Source: Cupriavidus pauculus (lineage in GTDB: Bacteria; Pseudomonadota; Gammaproteobacteria; Burkholderiales; Burkholderiaceae). Taken from it: a stretch of DNA of 64,000 nucleotides. The notes under the pieces were generated by a model. The model saw only the letters and a list, made by a program, of their open reading frames with translations. It made no database searches and had not been told where the DNA came from. The stretch lies in contig NZ_BPUO01000009.1 in the NCBI RefSeq assembly GCF_022179805.1, positions 229,881 through 293,880 of the forward strand, written 5' to 3'. Made by a program: the position numbers and the translations under genes. Numbering within the stretch: position 1 is the first letter of the stretch; each line of letters opens with the position of its first letter. This document shows, one piece after another, positions 1 through 7,206 of the stretch.

Positions 1-5
1 GCTCA

Positions 6-2378
6 GTGAAGGGGGGTAGTGCGACTGGCACTGCCGTGGCGAACGGCGGCGCTGGCGTGGCGTTATCGGTGGGTGCCACCCTTGTCAACTCGGCCACCGG
101 TCTCATTGCGGGTGGCGACAGCTTCGGCAGTACAGGAGGCGCGGGTGTTACGGTCACAAACACCCTCAACGGCAGCCTGATCAACCAGGGGACTATTCGC
201 GGCGGCGTCGCTCTGGATGGGAGCGCGCGCGGGGGGCGCGCCGTCACTGCCTCAGGCGGTGGTTCCATGACGATAGAGAATTCAGGGCTGCTCGAAGCCG
301 GCGTCGGTAACTCTGCCATCGGGGTCATTCAGGCCACTGGTAACCTTACCGTGATCAACGCTGGCACCATCCGCGCCGGGACCGGCTATGCCAATGCAAT
401 CGAGTTCGCCTCGGGGGCCGGCCGCTCCATACTCGAGTTGCAGGCCGGTTCGAACATCGTCGGCAACGTCGTCGCCGGTACGGGCAGCAACGACACGTTG
501 CGCCTGGGCGGCGGCACCGACAGCGTATTCGATGTCTCCACCATTGGCGACGCGGCCCAATACCGCTACTTCGACAACTTCGTGAAGACCGGCACCAGCA
601 CCTGGGCGCTGATCGGCACCGGCACGGTCACCGCGCCGTGGACGGTTGACCAGGGCACGCTGCAGATCGGCAATGGGGGCACCAGCGGCAGCCTGGCCGG
701 CAACGTGACCGTGAACACGGGTGCCACGCTGGCATTCAACCGCTCTGACGCCTATACGTACAGCGGTGTCGTGTCCGGCGCCGGCGGGCTGGCGCAGAGC
801 GGCGCGGGCGCCACGACGTTAACCGCGGGCAATACGTACACGGGCTCGACCACCGTCAACCTCGGCACGCTGGCCATCGATGGCTCGATCACCAGCCCGG
901 TGGCGGTCAATGCGGCAGGTACGCTGTCCGGCTCTGGCACGATCTTTGGCAACGTCACCAACACCGGCACCGTGACGCCGGGCGGCGGTTCTGGCGTGCT
1001 GACGATTGCGGGCAACTACATCGGCAATGGCGGTACGGTGCGGGTGAACACGGCACTCGGCGGTGATAGCTCGGCCACGGGACGCCTATTGGTGAGCGGC
1101 GACACGTCGGGCACTAGCCAGCTCCGGGTGGTCAACGTTGGCGGCACCGGGGCACTCACCTCGGAAGGTATCAAGGTCATCGACGTGCAGGGCGCGTCGA
1201 ACGGCACCTTCACGCTGGCCGGCGACTATACGTTCCAGGGTCAGCAGGCAGTGGTCGGTGGTGCATATGCGTACCGCCTGTACAAGAACGGCGCGTCTAC
1301 GCCGACGGACGGTGACTGGTATCTGCGTTCGACGCTGCTCGACCCCGCTTCGGTCGGCACGGCAGCCGCGGCGGCTTCCGGACCGCTGCTGGCCCCGACG
1401 GTCCCCCTGTATGAAGCCTATTCCAGTGTGCTGCAACGCTTCAACGAACTGGGCACGCTGCAGCAGCGCGTGGGCAACCGTTCGTGGTCGCCCAACGCCT
1501 CGGTGCAGGCCGAGCAGGAAGCCGGCAAGCCGATCATCGGCCGTGGTGCCTGGGCGCGCGTGGAAGGGTCGAACACCCATATCGATCCGTCCACCAGCAC
1601 GACCAGCGCCAGCTACAACGTGCGCATGTGGAAGTTCGAAGGCGGTGTCGATGCGCCGGTCGTCCAGAACCAGTCTGGCACGCTCGTGGTGGGGCCGACC
1701 TTCCACTACGGCATTGCCAACTCCAACGTCTCGTCGATGTTCGGCAACGGCTCGGTCGACGCTACCGGCTACGGCTTTGGTGGTACGGCTACGTGGTACG
1801 GCAACAATGGCTCGTATGTCGATGCCCGCGCGACGCTGACCTGGTACGACACCGATATCCGTTCGTCGACGCTGGCCACCAAGCTGGCCAACGGCAATCG
1901 GGGCAGCGGCGTGGCCACCAGCGTGGAAGCCGGCCACCAGCTCGCGCTGGGCGGCAACTGGTCGATCACGCCGCAGGCCCAACTGGCCTGGTCGCAGGTG
2001 CGCTTCGATGCGTTCACCGACCAGTACGGCACTAACGTGTCGCGCGACAACGGCAACAGCCTGATTTCGCGCCTGGGGGTGTCGCTGGACCATGAGACCA
2101 GGTGGACGGCGGCCAACGGCAAGACGCAGCGCTCGCACATCTACGGCATCACGAACCTGTACTACGACTTCCTGCACGGCACGTCAGCACGTGTGGCCGA
2201 CATCAGCGTGGTCAGCAAGGAACAGGCGCTGTGGGCTGGCCTCGGTATCGGTGCATCGCTGAACTGGAACGATGACCGGTACACGGTCTACGGAGAACTG
2301 CTGGCGCGCACGAGCTTGCAGAACTTCGGCGACAGCAACGCGATTGGCGCGAAGTTTGGCTTCCGCTATCGCTGGTAA
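6..2378 (+). CDS. Autotransporter (type V secretion), C-terminal portion, 5' end cut by window edge
   Basis: The frame is open to the left edge, so the listed GTG is probably not the true start. The first ~500 residues are Gly/Thr/Asn/Ser-rich, beta-helix-like passenger repeats, including an autotransporter-associated strand repeat near residues 270-330 (motif ANTYTGSTTVNLGTL-like, then GTLSGSG, then VTPGG). Residues ~520-790 look like a 12-strand outer-membrane barrel with alternating aromatic strands, ending in FRYRW with the terminal aromatic residue typical of BamA substrates. The expected role is a surface-exposed or released adhesin translocated through its own barrel. No peptidase or lipase catalytic motif was seen in the visible part. 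A hairpin follows immediately. Family assignment is firm; the ligand is unknown. Confidence 0.9.
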   Translation: MKGGSATGTAVANGGAGVALSVGATLVNSATGLIAGGDSFGSTGGAGVTVTNTLNGSLINQGTIRGGVALDGSARGGRAVTASGGGSMTIENSGLLEAGVGNSAIGVIQATGNLTVINAGTIRAGTGYANAIEFASGAGRSILELQAGSNIVGNVVAGTGSNDTLRLGGGTDSVFDVSTIGDAAQYRYFDNFVKTGTSTWALIGTGTVTAPWTVDQGTLQIGNGGTSGSLAGNVTVNTGATLAFNRSDAYTYSGVVSGAGGLAQSGAGATTLTAGNTYTGSTTVNLGTLAIDGSITSPVAVNAAGTLSGSGTIFGNVTNTGTVTPGGGSGVLTIAGNYIGNGGTVRVNTALGGDSSATGRLLVSGDTSGTSQLRVVNVGGTGALTSEGIKVIDVQGASNGTFTLAGDYTFQGQQAVVGGAYAYRLYKNGASTPTDGDWYLRSTLLDPASVGTAAAAASGPLLAPTVPLYEAYSSVLQRFNELGTLQQRVGNRSWSPNASVQAEQEAGKPIIGRGAWARVEGSNTHIDPSTSTTSASYNVRMWKFEGGVDAPVVQNQSGTLVVGPTFHYGIANSNVSSMFGNGSVDATGYGFGGTATWYGNNGSYVDARATLTWYDTDIRSSTLATKLANGNRGSGVATSVEAGHQLALGGNWSITPQAQLAWSQVRFDAFTDQYGTNVSRDNGNSLISRLGVSLDHETRWTAANGKTQRSHIYGITNLYYDFLHGTSARVADISVVSKEQALWAGLGIGASLNWNDDRYTVYGELLARTSLQNFGDSNAIGAKFGFRYRW

Positions 2379-2801
2379 GGCCTCAATACGGTCCCCGCGC
2401 TGCAGTGGCGCGGGACCGTGCATCATCTGATTTGGGAAGAGCACCTCATGAGTTGGCCGATTGGGTCCTCCGAGGTAGCCGTCAAAGCAATCGACGAAGT
2501 CGGCTTGCATGCGGCACACCTCAGAGCGGTGCAGGACATCGAAGATGTCTGTTGAGTGTTGCCGATCCATTGCGGCGCCCAGCTTGGCGCGCGCAAGCTC
2601 ATTGCCAATGCTCTGCAGCGCTTCCTCGCGCGGCATCGTGTGGTCAATGAACACGAAATCGATATCGACAGACCGACGTGGCAAGTCTTGTAGAAGCAGG
2701 GCTGATGGCAGTCCCCCCTTCATCGCGAACTTGTTGGTATCGAAGACGGCCGGAGCGATATCTATGAGCAGGCGGACGTTGTCGAGGTAGCTATCGTTCA
2801 A
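2184..2801 (-). pseudogene. abiEii: AbiEii-type nucleotidyltransferase toxin, C-terminally truncated
   Basis: Residues 1-125 carry the nucleotidyltransferase start of AbiEii/type IV toxins: the MKGG loop near residue 27, an RRSVDIDF segment with the DxD metal motif near residue 46, and a later D-C-F-D-G-Y stretch. Family members are about 250-320 aa. Here recognisable sequence stops at about 2430, and the frame then runs through intergenic DNA and antisense through the autotransporter 3' end. The C-terminal helical half is missing, so the toxin is probably dead. It starts at a TTG that overlaps the stop of the upstream antitoxin gene (TTGA), the usual abiE coupling. Confidence 0.7.
2389..2418 (+). 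terminator. Hairpin after the autotransporter gene
   Basis: CGGTCCCCGCGC pairs with GCGCGGGACCG (one C bulged) across a short loop, starting 11 bases after the stop codon. There is no clear T-run, so it may be a weak terminator or an mRNA-stabilising 3' hairpin. It also lies inside the tail of the truncated abiE toxin ORF on the other strand, close to where abiE homology stops. Confidence 0.6.
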
Positions 2802-3526
2802 GGCTTTAGTGTGATACGCACATCATTCATCTTGTTGGACCACCGCTTCCCCTGACTACGCTGATCGACGTACTGTTGGAGGTCTTTGCCCCAGTCAAAT
2901 CCACTATCCTCCCCCAGCGTTCTCGCCAGCTTGAGCACTTTGATGCGTGTGCAGTGCTGCATGAACATGTGGAGGACGGGCGCACGGAGGCTGCGCATGG
3001 TGACGACGATGTTCTGGACCTCTTCGAGCGTTTGACCCTTGCCCACGTCGCTCACGAGCTCGAGAAATGCCCGTTCTGGAGCCGACACCAGTACTGAGGG
3101 ATTTCCGTTTGGGATGGGTTTGAGGCCTTCACCATATTGGAACGATTCGTCGAAAAGATCGGTCGTCTGATAGGAGTACAGGAGATGCTGGTCGACCCAA
3201 TCAGGAAACCTGTAGGGGGCCTCTCCCCACAGGACGACTTTCTGGCGAAAGGCGACGTTATGGCGAACCCCTTGCCAGTCCAGCGCAGTCTTTCCGCCAA
3301 CGTGCAGGCCCGTTATCCTCCGGCTCAAGAACGCCAGGATCCCGTCCTGAGTTGGCTGGTCGCCCCGTAGCAGATAAGCGCCTCTCCCCAGCCGTTCGAG
3401 CCAGGCGGCGCTGACGAGATGACTGAGGGAACGTTCCGACACTCCCATCTCGCGGAGCATCTCTGTGTCCATCGGCTGGCCGCGTGGCGCTTGAGCCATC
3501 AAATTGTGAAGTGGCTGATTACGCAT
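2798..3526 (-). CDS. abiEi: AbiEi-type antitoxin / transcriptional autorepressor
   Basis: This 242-aa protein starts at the ATG at 3526 (MRNQPLHNL...). A longer frame to 3625 would run over the operator region and is unlikely. The N-terminal ~90 residues form a winged-helix of the AbiEi type (LREMGVSERSLSHLV, then LERLGRGAYLL, GDQPTQDGILAF), followed by an AbiEi C-terminal domain (HVGGKTALDWQGVRH, SAPERAFLELVSDV, LLKL-like repeats). In characterised AbiE systems this protein neutralises the AbiEii nucleotidyltransferase and represses its own promoter through inverted repeats; a perfect inverted repeat lies just upstream here. The antitoxin appears intact although its toxin is truncated, so it may persist as a solitary regulator. 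Confidence 0.8.
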   Translation of the reverse strand: MRNQPLHNLMAQAPRGQPMDTEMLREMGVSERSLSHLVSAAWLERLGRGAYLLRGDQPTQDGILAFLSRRITGLHVGGKTALDWQGVRHNVAFRQKVVLWGEAPYRFPDWVDQHLLYSYQTTDLFDESFQYGEGLKPIPNGNPSVLVSAPERAFLELVSDVGKGQTLEEVQNIVVTMRSLRAPVLHMFMQHCTRIKVLKLARTLGEDSGFDWGKDLQQYVDQRSQGKRWSNKMNDVRITLKP

Positions 3527-3536
3527 TTTAGCTTTT

Positions 3537-3596
3537 CGCGTTATTTTTTTGTAAAAACCCTCTATGGAAAGAATGTTACTGTAAAAAAATAACGCG
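3537..3596 (-). promoter_or_regulatory. 14-bp inverted repeat, candidate AbiEi operator
   Basis: CGCGTTATTTTTTT at 3537-3550 and its exact reverse complement at 3583-3596 are separated by 32 bp, directly upstream of the abiEi ATG. The AT-rich block stands out from GC-rich neighbours. AbiEi proteins are known to bind paired inverted repeats in their promoters, so this is the natural operator. The promoter boxes themselves are not clear. Confidence 0.65.
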
Positions 3597-3830
3597 GCCC
3601 TAGCCCGGTTCCTGGCCCGGTGCACTGAGACGTCCTACTCCGGCACTTCTACGCGTCACGCGCCTGAACAGGGCCGCGCTCCCACCGCGTGCACTGGCCG
3701 GGTGGATCGAAGCGGGTTCGCATCATCGGTCGCCCGATCACCCCCACGGCTCCCTGGTGGGCGCGCTGCCTACTGCGCGACTTCCCGATGCGGCTCGGCG
3801 GATCGTTTGAGCTCAGCTTATAGCCGTCCA

Positions 3831-3927
3831 AATACCTTCTCCAGCTGATCGGTTCGCTGACGGTCGTCATCGTGCAGATAGCGGGAGATCGTCGTAATGG
3901 ACGCATGGCGAAGGTTGTCACGCACGG
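3831..3927 (-). pseudogene. Duplicated C-terminal tail of a tyrosine recombinase
   Basis: These 97 bp match 5122-5218 with six differences by eye. They encode the last part of the recombinase catalytic domain: VRDNLRHASITT, then SRYLHDDDRQRTDQLEKVF, including the nucleophile Tyr. The rest of the gene is absent. The copy sits in the same orientation as the intact gene, on the far side of the Xre/RES module, so the two copies form a direct repeat around it. Confidence 0.85.
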
Positions 3928-3933
3928 AGCTTT

Positions 3934-3979
3934 CCGGGGCGTACCGCCAGAAAATGCACAGAGAAAGTACGATGACCCC
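3934..3979 (-). mobile_element. Possible transposon end (GGGGTCATCGTACTTTC...), Tn3-like
   Basis: Read on the minus strand this begins GGGGTCATCGTACTTTC and continues with GTGCATTTTCTGGCG. A closely similar sequence in the same orientation lies at 41361-41408 (GGGGTAATCGTACTTTTC, then GTGC..ATCTGGCG). A GGGG outer end followed by ~35 bp of conserved sequence is the usual form of Tn3-family inverted repeats. It directly abuts the recombinase tail. No transposase gene is present. Confidence 0.45.
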
Positions 3980-4044
3980 GTAAAGGAGGCGGCGCTGACA
4001 AATTGTGCTCTTCGAGGCTCATCCATTTGGGGATACCCATTTTT

Positions 4045-4090
4045 ATCCCGAATGGGAGTTTATTGACTTTCATTTGGGATAATCTAAAAT
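4045..4090 (+). promoter_or_regulatory. Promoter and operator of the Xre/RES toxin-antitoxin operon
   Basis: A -35 box TTGACT (4063-4068) and -10 box TAAAAT (4085-4090) are 16 bp apart. An inverted repeat ATCCCGAATG (4045-4054) / CATTTGGGAT (4071-4080) brackets the -35 box, and a further AAATGGGAA half-site covers the -10 side. This fits autorepression by the Xre-type antitoxin. Confidence 0.6.
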
Positions 4091-4123
4091 GGGAATATCA
4101 CTTCGACCAAATGAGAGGGCGGC

Positions 4124-4576
4124 ATGAGCTATGTGATCGCATCTAGTACCCACGGTCTGGGCGCTCAGCCGGACGACTTTGACCTTTTCTTGCACCGCAT
4201 GGGCGCGCTTGAACAAAGGAAGGTCATTCGTGAGGGGATGGACGCCACCATTGTCGAGCGCGTCGCCAAGGAGTTACTCCGCATCCCCGTACAGACTCTT
4301 CTCAATGGGTTGGGACTTCCTAGCTCGACCGTACTTCGTAAGATCTCGAAGCATGAGCGTCTGTCTGGACCGGAGTCTGACAGAGTTGCGCGAGTTCTCT
4401 ATGTACACGAGCTTGCCACCGATGTCTTGGAAGATTCGAAGCTTGCTGCGCAGTGGATGCAGAAGCCACTGTTTGAATTGGATGGCATGAAGCCGCTTGA
4501 GGTCCTGGATTCGCAACCGGGGTACGACCGCGTGAGAGACATCCTGATGCGCGCAGCGTTTGGCATTCCTGTATGA
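4124..4576 (+). CDS. Xre/MbcA/ParS-type antitoxin (DUF2384)
   Basis: This 150-aa protein has an N-terminal helical DNA-binding part (residues ~45-85; LPSSTVLRKISKHERLSGPESDRVARV) and a C-terminal MbcA/ParS toxin-binding region (AAQWMQKPLFELDGMKPLEVLDSQPGYDRVRDILMRAAFG is split here into its motifs: WMQKPLFELDGMKPLEVL, then AAFGIPV). It should bind and neutralise the RES toxin encoded by the next gene, which overlaps it by 4 bp (ATGA), and repress the promoter with its inverted repeat. A GAGAGG ribosome-binding site precedes the ATG. Confidence 0.85.
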   Translation: MSYVIASSTHGLGAQPDDFDLFLHRMGALEQRKVIREGMDATIVERVAKELLRIPVQTLLNGLGLPSSTVLRKISKHERLSGPESDRVARVLYVHELATDVLEDSKLAAQWMQKPLFELDGMKPLEVLDSQPGYDRVRDILMRAAFGIPV

Positions 4577-5043
4577 AGGTTTATCGACTTGCAAAGGAAA
4601 AACCGGGGCGCTACAAAGCAGATGATCTGAGTGGGAATGGGGCGGCCCTCGTAGGAGGCCGTTGGAATCCGCGCGGTATGCGAGTCGTCTACACGTGCTG
4701 CAATCCCTCTACCACTGTGCTTGAGACTTTGGTGCACTTAGGCGGTCTCATGCCCGTGGTACACCACTTCATGGTGACGATTGAGGTGCCGGATGCATGT
4801 TTCGCTGACGCGCTTCTTCCCGAGATGCCCACTGATTGGGATGCACCGGGTCGGGATCCGCAGTCCACACTGTCCATCGGGCAACGCTGGATCGAAGCAG
4901 GCGAACATTTAGCCCTCAAAGTTCCATCGGTTGTCTGCCCAGCGGATTTCAACTTGTTGCTGAATCCTCTGCACGCCGATATGAACCGCGTTCGGGTCGT
5001 TGATATTGCGCTCTTCAAGTTCGATGCGAGGTTGTTCGGTTGA
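4573..5043 (+). CDS. RES-domain toxin (NAD+-consuming)
   Basis: This 156-aa protein is of typical RES length. It carries GGRWNPRGMRVVYTC with the conserved Arg near residue 31, the STTVLETLVHLGG helix with the conserved Glu, and a C-terminal VPSVVCPADFNLLLNPLHAD segment with the substrate-side residues. Characterised RES toxins (MbcT and relatives) deplete NAD+ by phosphorolysis or hydrolysis and arrest growth. It is translationally coupled to the antitoxin gene upstream. All core motifs are present, so it should be active when freed from its antitoxin. Confidence 0.85.
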   Translation: MKVYRLAKEKPGRYKADDLSGNGAALVGGRWNPRGMRVVYTCCNPSTTVLETLVHLGGLMPVVHHFMVTIEVPDACFADALLPEMPTDWDAPGRDPQSTLSIGQRWIEAGEHLALKVPSVVCPADFNLLLNPLHADMNRVRVVDIALFKFDARLFG

Positions 5044-5108
5044 TGACTGAAGCATAGGGTAGTCGCATTCGACGGCCGCGGGTTACGCGTGCTAGCAGGG
5101 TGACTAGG

Positions 5109-6812
5109 CTATCGCTTCCCGAATACTTTCTCCAGCTGATCGGTTCGCTGCCGGTCGTCATCGTGCAGGTAGCGGGAGGTCGTCGTGATGGACGCATGGC
5201 GCAGGTTGTCACGCACGGTCGTGAGCGATGCGCCTTGCGCGAGCGCGTGGGTCGCATGGGTGTGGCGCAGCCAGTGAGGTGTGGCCCGTCGGAGCTTGTC
5301 TGCCAGGGGCGGATGGTCCATTTCAATCGCATCGGCGGCAAGCGAGAGGAAGCGCCGCAGCACCGCCCGCAGGCGCGGCGTGGTGATCGGCGAGCCATCC
5401 TCGAGATGCGCCAGGATCGGGCAATGGCGGTCCCAGCGCGCCGGCGTCACGGGCAGACCGCGCGCCACCAGGTATTGGTCTAGCGCCTGGTGGGCGAGGG
5501 AAGGGAGCGCGACCTTGCCCCGGCGCTCCCCCTTGCCGACCAGGTGCAGCCAGCGTTCGCCCCGCGCGCCAATCTCGATGCCACCGAGCGTCACCCCGAC
5601 CAGTTCGGCCGCCCGCAACCCCGTCGCATACCCGAAATCGAGCACAAATCGCAGGCGCATCGCCGCGTCCGGCGTCCAGCCGTACGACCACTCCAGACCG
5701 TCCGCCAGGGTACGAAGCAACGTCCATTCACCATCGGTGAAAGCGCGGGACGTGTCAAGATCCGCGGCACGCTGGGCACCGCGCACTTTCAGCCCGGCGA
5801 AGGGGTTGGCCAGGACGTAACGCTGCGCGATCAGCCAGCGGAAAAGCGCACCAATGACACCCAAGGCGTAGGCGATCGAACCCGGCGAGAGCGCGCCGGC
5901 GAATGGACGCCATTCCGGTGATGTTCTCGGGCATGCCGGACCGACCCATCGAGATGTCGGTGCGCGCAAGAAAGACCGGTAGGCCGTGGCATCCTCGGCG
6001 GTCAGCGACGATAGTGGCTTGCCGCGCTCTAGGATCGCCCAAAGCAGCAATCTCTCGGCCTCCTTGCGATACGCCCGCGCCGTCGCTTCGGCTTCGTGCA
6101 ACCCGAGCCAGGCATTGATGGCGTCGTAGTCATTGTCCGCCGTCAGCGAACACATCGCCCGTGGCGCACGAAAGACCCCATGTGAGCCGTCTACGGCAAG
6201 CGGCAACGCAATGCGTTCCCACGGCACGATGCGTGCGGCATCTGCGGCTGTAGGACGCGTCACGAGCGCCCGCGCTCGCTCGGTCAACTGGGGATGTTCG
6301 GCAAAGAATGTCTCGATAGCCTGGGCACTACGCTGGCCTAAACCATCGATCGCCAGCCACCAGCGCCGGCGACGTGGAATGCGCACGGTCAGATCTGCCA
6401 AAGTCTTCAGCCCGTGGGCTTGCAGCGCCGCGGCGGCGCGCGCGGGGAGCCATGCGTCGACCATGTCCGTGATCTGAGGCGTTGCCGGCGCCAGTTGACG
6501 CAGCGTTTCCAGGGCGCGGGCAACCGCTGTTGCGTGCGCGGTACGACCATCCGCGGCACAGGTGAAGAGCCTAGCTAGGTCGTCGCGCTGGCGTCGACGT
6601 GAGGCTTCAGCCAACTGACGTCGGAGGGCGCCGATCACGCCGCGTGCCGACCGGCCTGGCGTCAACGCATCGGGCCAAAAGCGGGTGATGGCAGCGCGCG
6701 ATGGCGTTCCCTCGTACCAGGCGCGCAAGGCAGCGAGCGCATCGGCGCCAGGCAGGGGCACGGCGCTTTCGGACGACAGGGTTTCGTCGGGGGCAGGGCG
6801 TGAGCGAACCAT
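5109..6812 (-). CDS. Tyrosine recombinase/integrase with DUF3701-type N-terminus
   Basis: This is a DNA strand-exchange enzyme of ~567 aa (ATG at 6812; a GTG at 6827 is possible but falls in an inverted repeat). Residues ~25-110 match the DUF3701-type arm (LAALRAWYEGTPSRAAITRF) and are followed by a helical linker and an SAM-like core-binding domain (YRKEAERLLLWAI). The catalytic domain holds the Arg in YATGLRAAELVGV (about residue 403 from the GTG), HWLRHTHATH, the LRHAS box, and the nucleophile Tyr in SRYLHDDD (about residue 553). All catalytic residues are present. Its 3' tail is duplicated at 3831-3927. A dif-like inverted repeat lies 50 bp upstream. Confidence 0.9.
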   Translation of the reverse strand: MVRSRPAPDETLSSESAVPLPGADALAALRAWYEGTPSRAAITRFWPDALTPGRSARGVIGALRRQLAEASRRRQRDDLARLFTCAADGRTAHATAVARALETLRQLAPATPQITDMVDAWLPARAAAALQAHGLKTLADLTVRIPRRRRWWLAIDGLGQRSAQAIETFFAEHPQLTERARALVTRPTAADAARIVPWERIALPLAVDGSHGVFRAPRAMCSLTADNDYDAINAWLGLHEAEATARAYRKEAERLLLWAILERGKPLSSLTAEDATAYRSFLRAPTSRWVGPACPRTSPEWRPFAGALSPGSIAYALGVIGALFRWLIAQRYVLANPFAGLKVRGAQRAADLDTSRAFTDGEWTLLRTLADGLEWSYGWTPDAAMRLRFVLDFGYATGLRAAELVGVTLGGIEIGARGERWLHLVGKGERRGKVALPSLAHQALDQYLVARGLPVTPARWDRHCPILAHLEDGSPITTPRLRAVLRRFLSLAADAIEMDHPPLADKLRRATPHWLRHTHATHALAQGASLTTVRDNLRHASITTTSRYLHDDDRQRTDQLEKVFGKR

Positions 6813-6865
6813 TCGGAGGTGTGGCACAAATTGTTAGCATCTAGTTTGCCATGAAAAAACATCAG

Positions 6866-6889
6866 TATCGATAATGTTTGTTATCGATA
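6866..6889. repeat. Perfect inverted repeat TATCGATAA-6bp-TTATCGATA, candidate recombinase site
   Basis: Two 9-bp arms in perfect inverted orientation are separated by TGTTTG, in AT-rich DNA just upstream of the recombinase gene. Tyrosine-recombinase crossover sites have just this form: inverted arms of 9-13 bp around a 6-8 bp spacer. It could instead be an operator for the recombinase promoter. Confidence 0.45.
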
Positions 6890-6939
6890 TAGCAGTGTGT
6901 TGAGGGGCGAAACTCCGCTCGCTGAGCGCTGACACACCT

Positions 6940-6974
6940 AAATTTGTGTCTTCGTTCTCCCAAAATTGTGTCTT
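6940..6974. repeat. Short direct repeat AAATTTGTGTCTT / AAAATTGTGTCTT
   Basis: Two 13-bp copies (6940-6952 and 6962-6974) differ at one position and share the TTGTGTC core. They are followed by CGGACTAT CGGACTAG, another tandem duplication. The block lies between the recombinase and the AlbA_2 gene and resembles recombinase arm-type sites or an insertion scar. Confidence 0.35.
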
Positions 6975-7206
6975 ATCGGACTATCGGACTAGCGTCGTAG
7001 ATCTAGCAGATACACGTGCTAGCGAACTTAGGAGGAATGCGGAGACAACTGAGTCAACATCTTCGGCCAATGCGACACATCAGATTAGAACTTCCTGTGC
7101 CACTACGGAAACCGTGTGATCCACCGGGGGTAGAATCAATCTTCCCTTGCTAGTCGTCGGTCGCCCAACTCAGGTTGGCGATTCTAACCATTCCATTGGA
7201 CCTGTC

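Larger units (their letters stand above)
3994..6838. repeat. 15-bp imperfect inverted repeats bracketing the TA module plus recombinase
   Basis: GCTGACAAATTGTGC at 3994-4008 and GCACAAATTGTTAGC at 6824-6838 are inverted copies matching at 13 of 15 positions. They enclose exactly the Xre/RES pair and the large recombinase gene (2.85 kb). A related palindrome GCACAAAGTTTGTGC lies at 8518-8532 beside another recombinase remnant. They may be the ends of a mobile unit or recombinase sites; this is inference from position and symmetry. Confidence 0.4.

Noticed and set aside
1086..2177. 363-aa minus-strand frame inside the autotransporter gene
   Set aside because: Arg/His-rich shadow of the GC-rich plus-strand gene; no start signal or domain.
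3649..4026. 125-aa minus-strand frame over the recombinase tail
   Set aside because: It is out of frame with the recombinase remnant, which explains the conserved DNA better.
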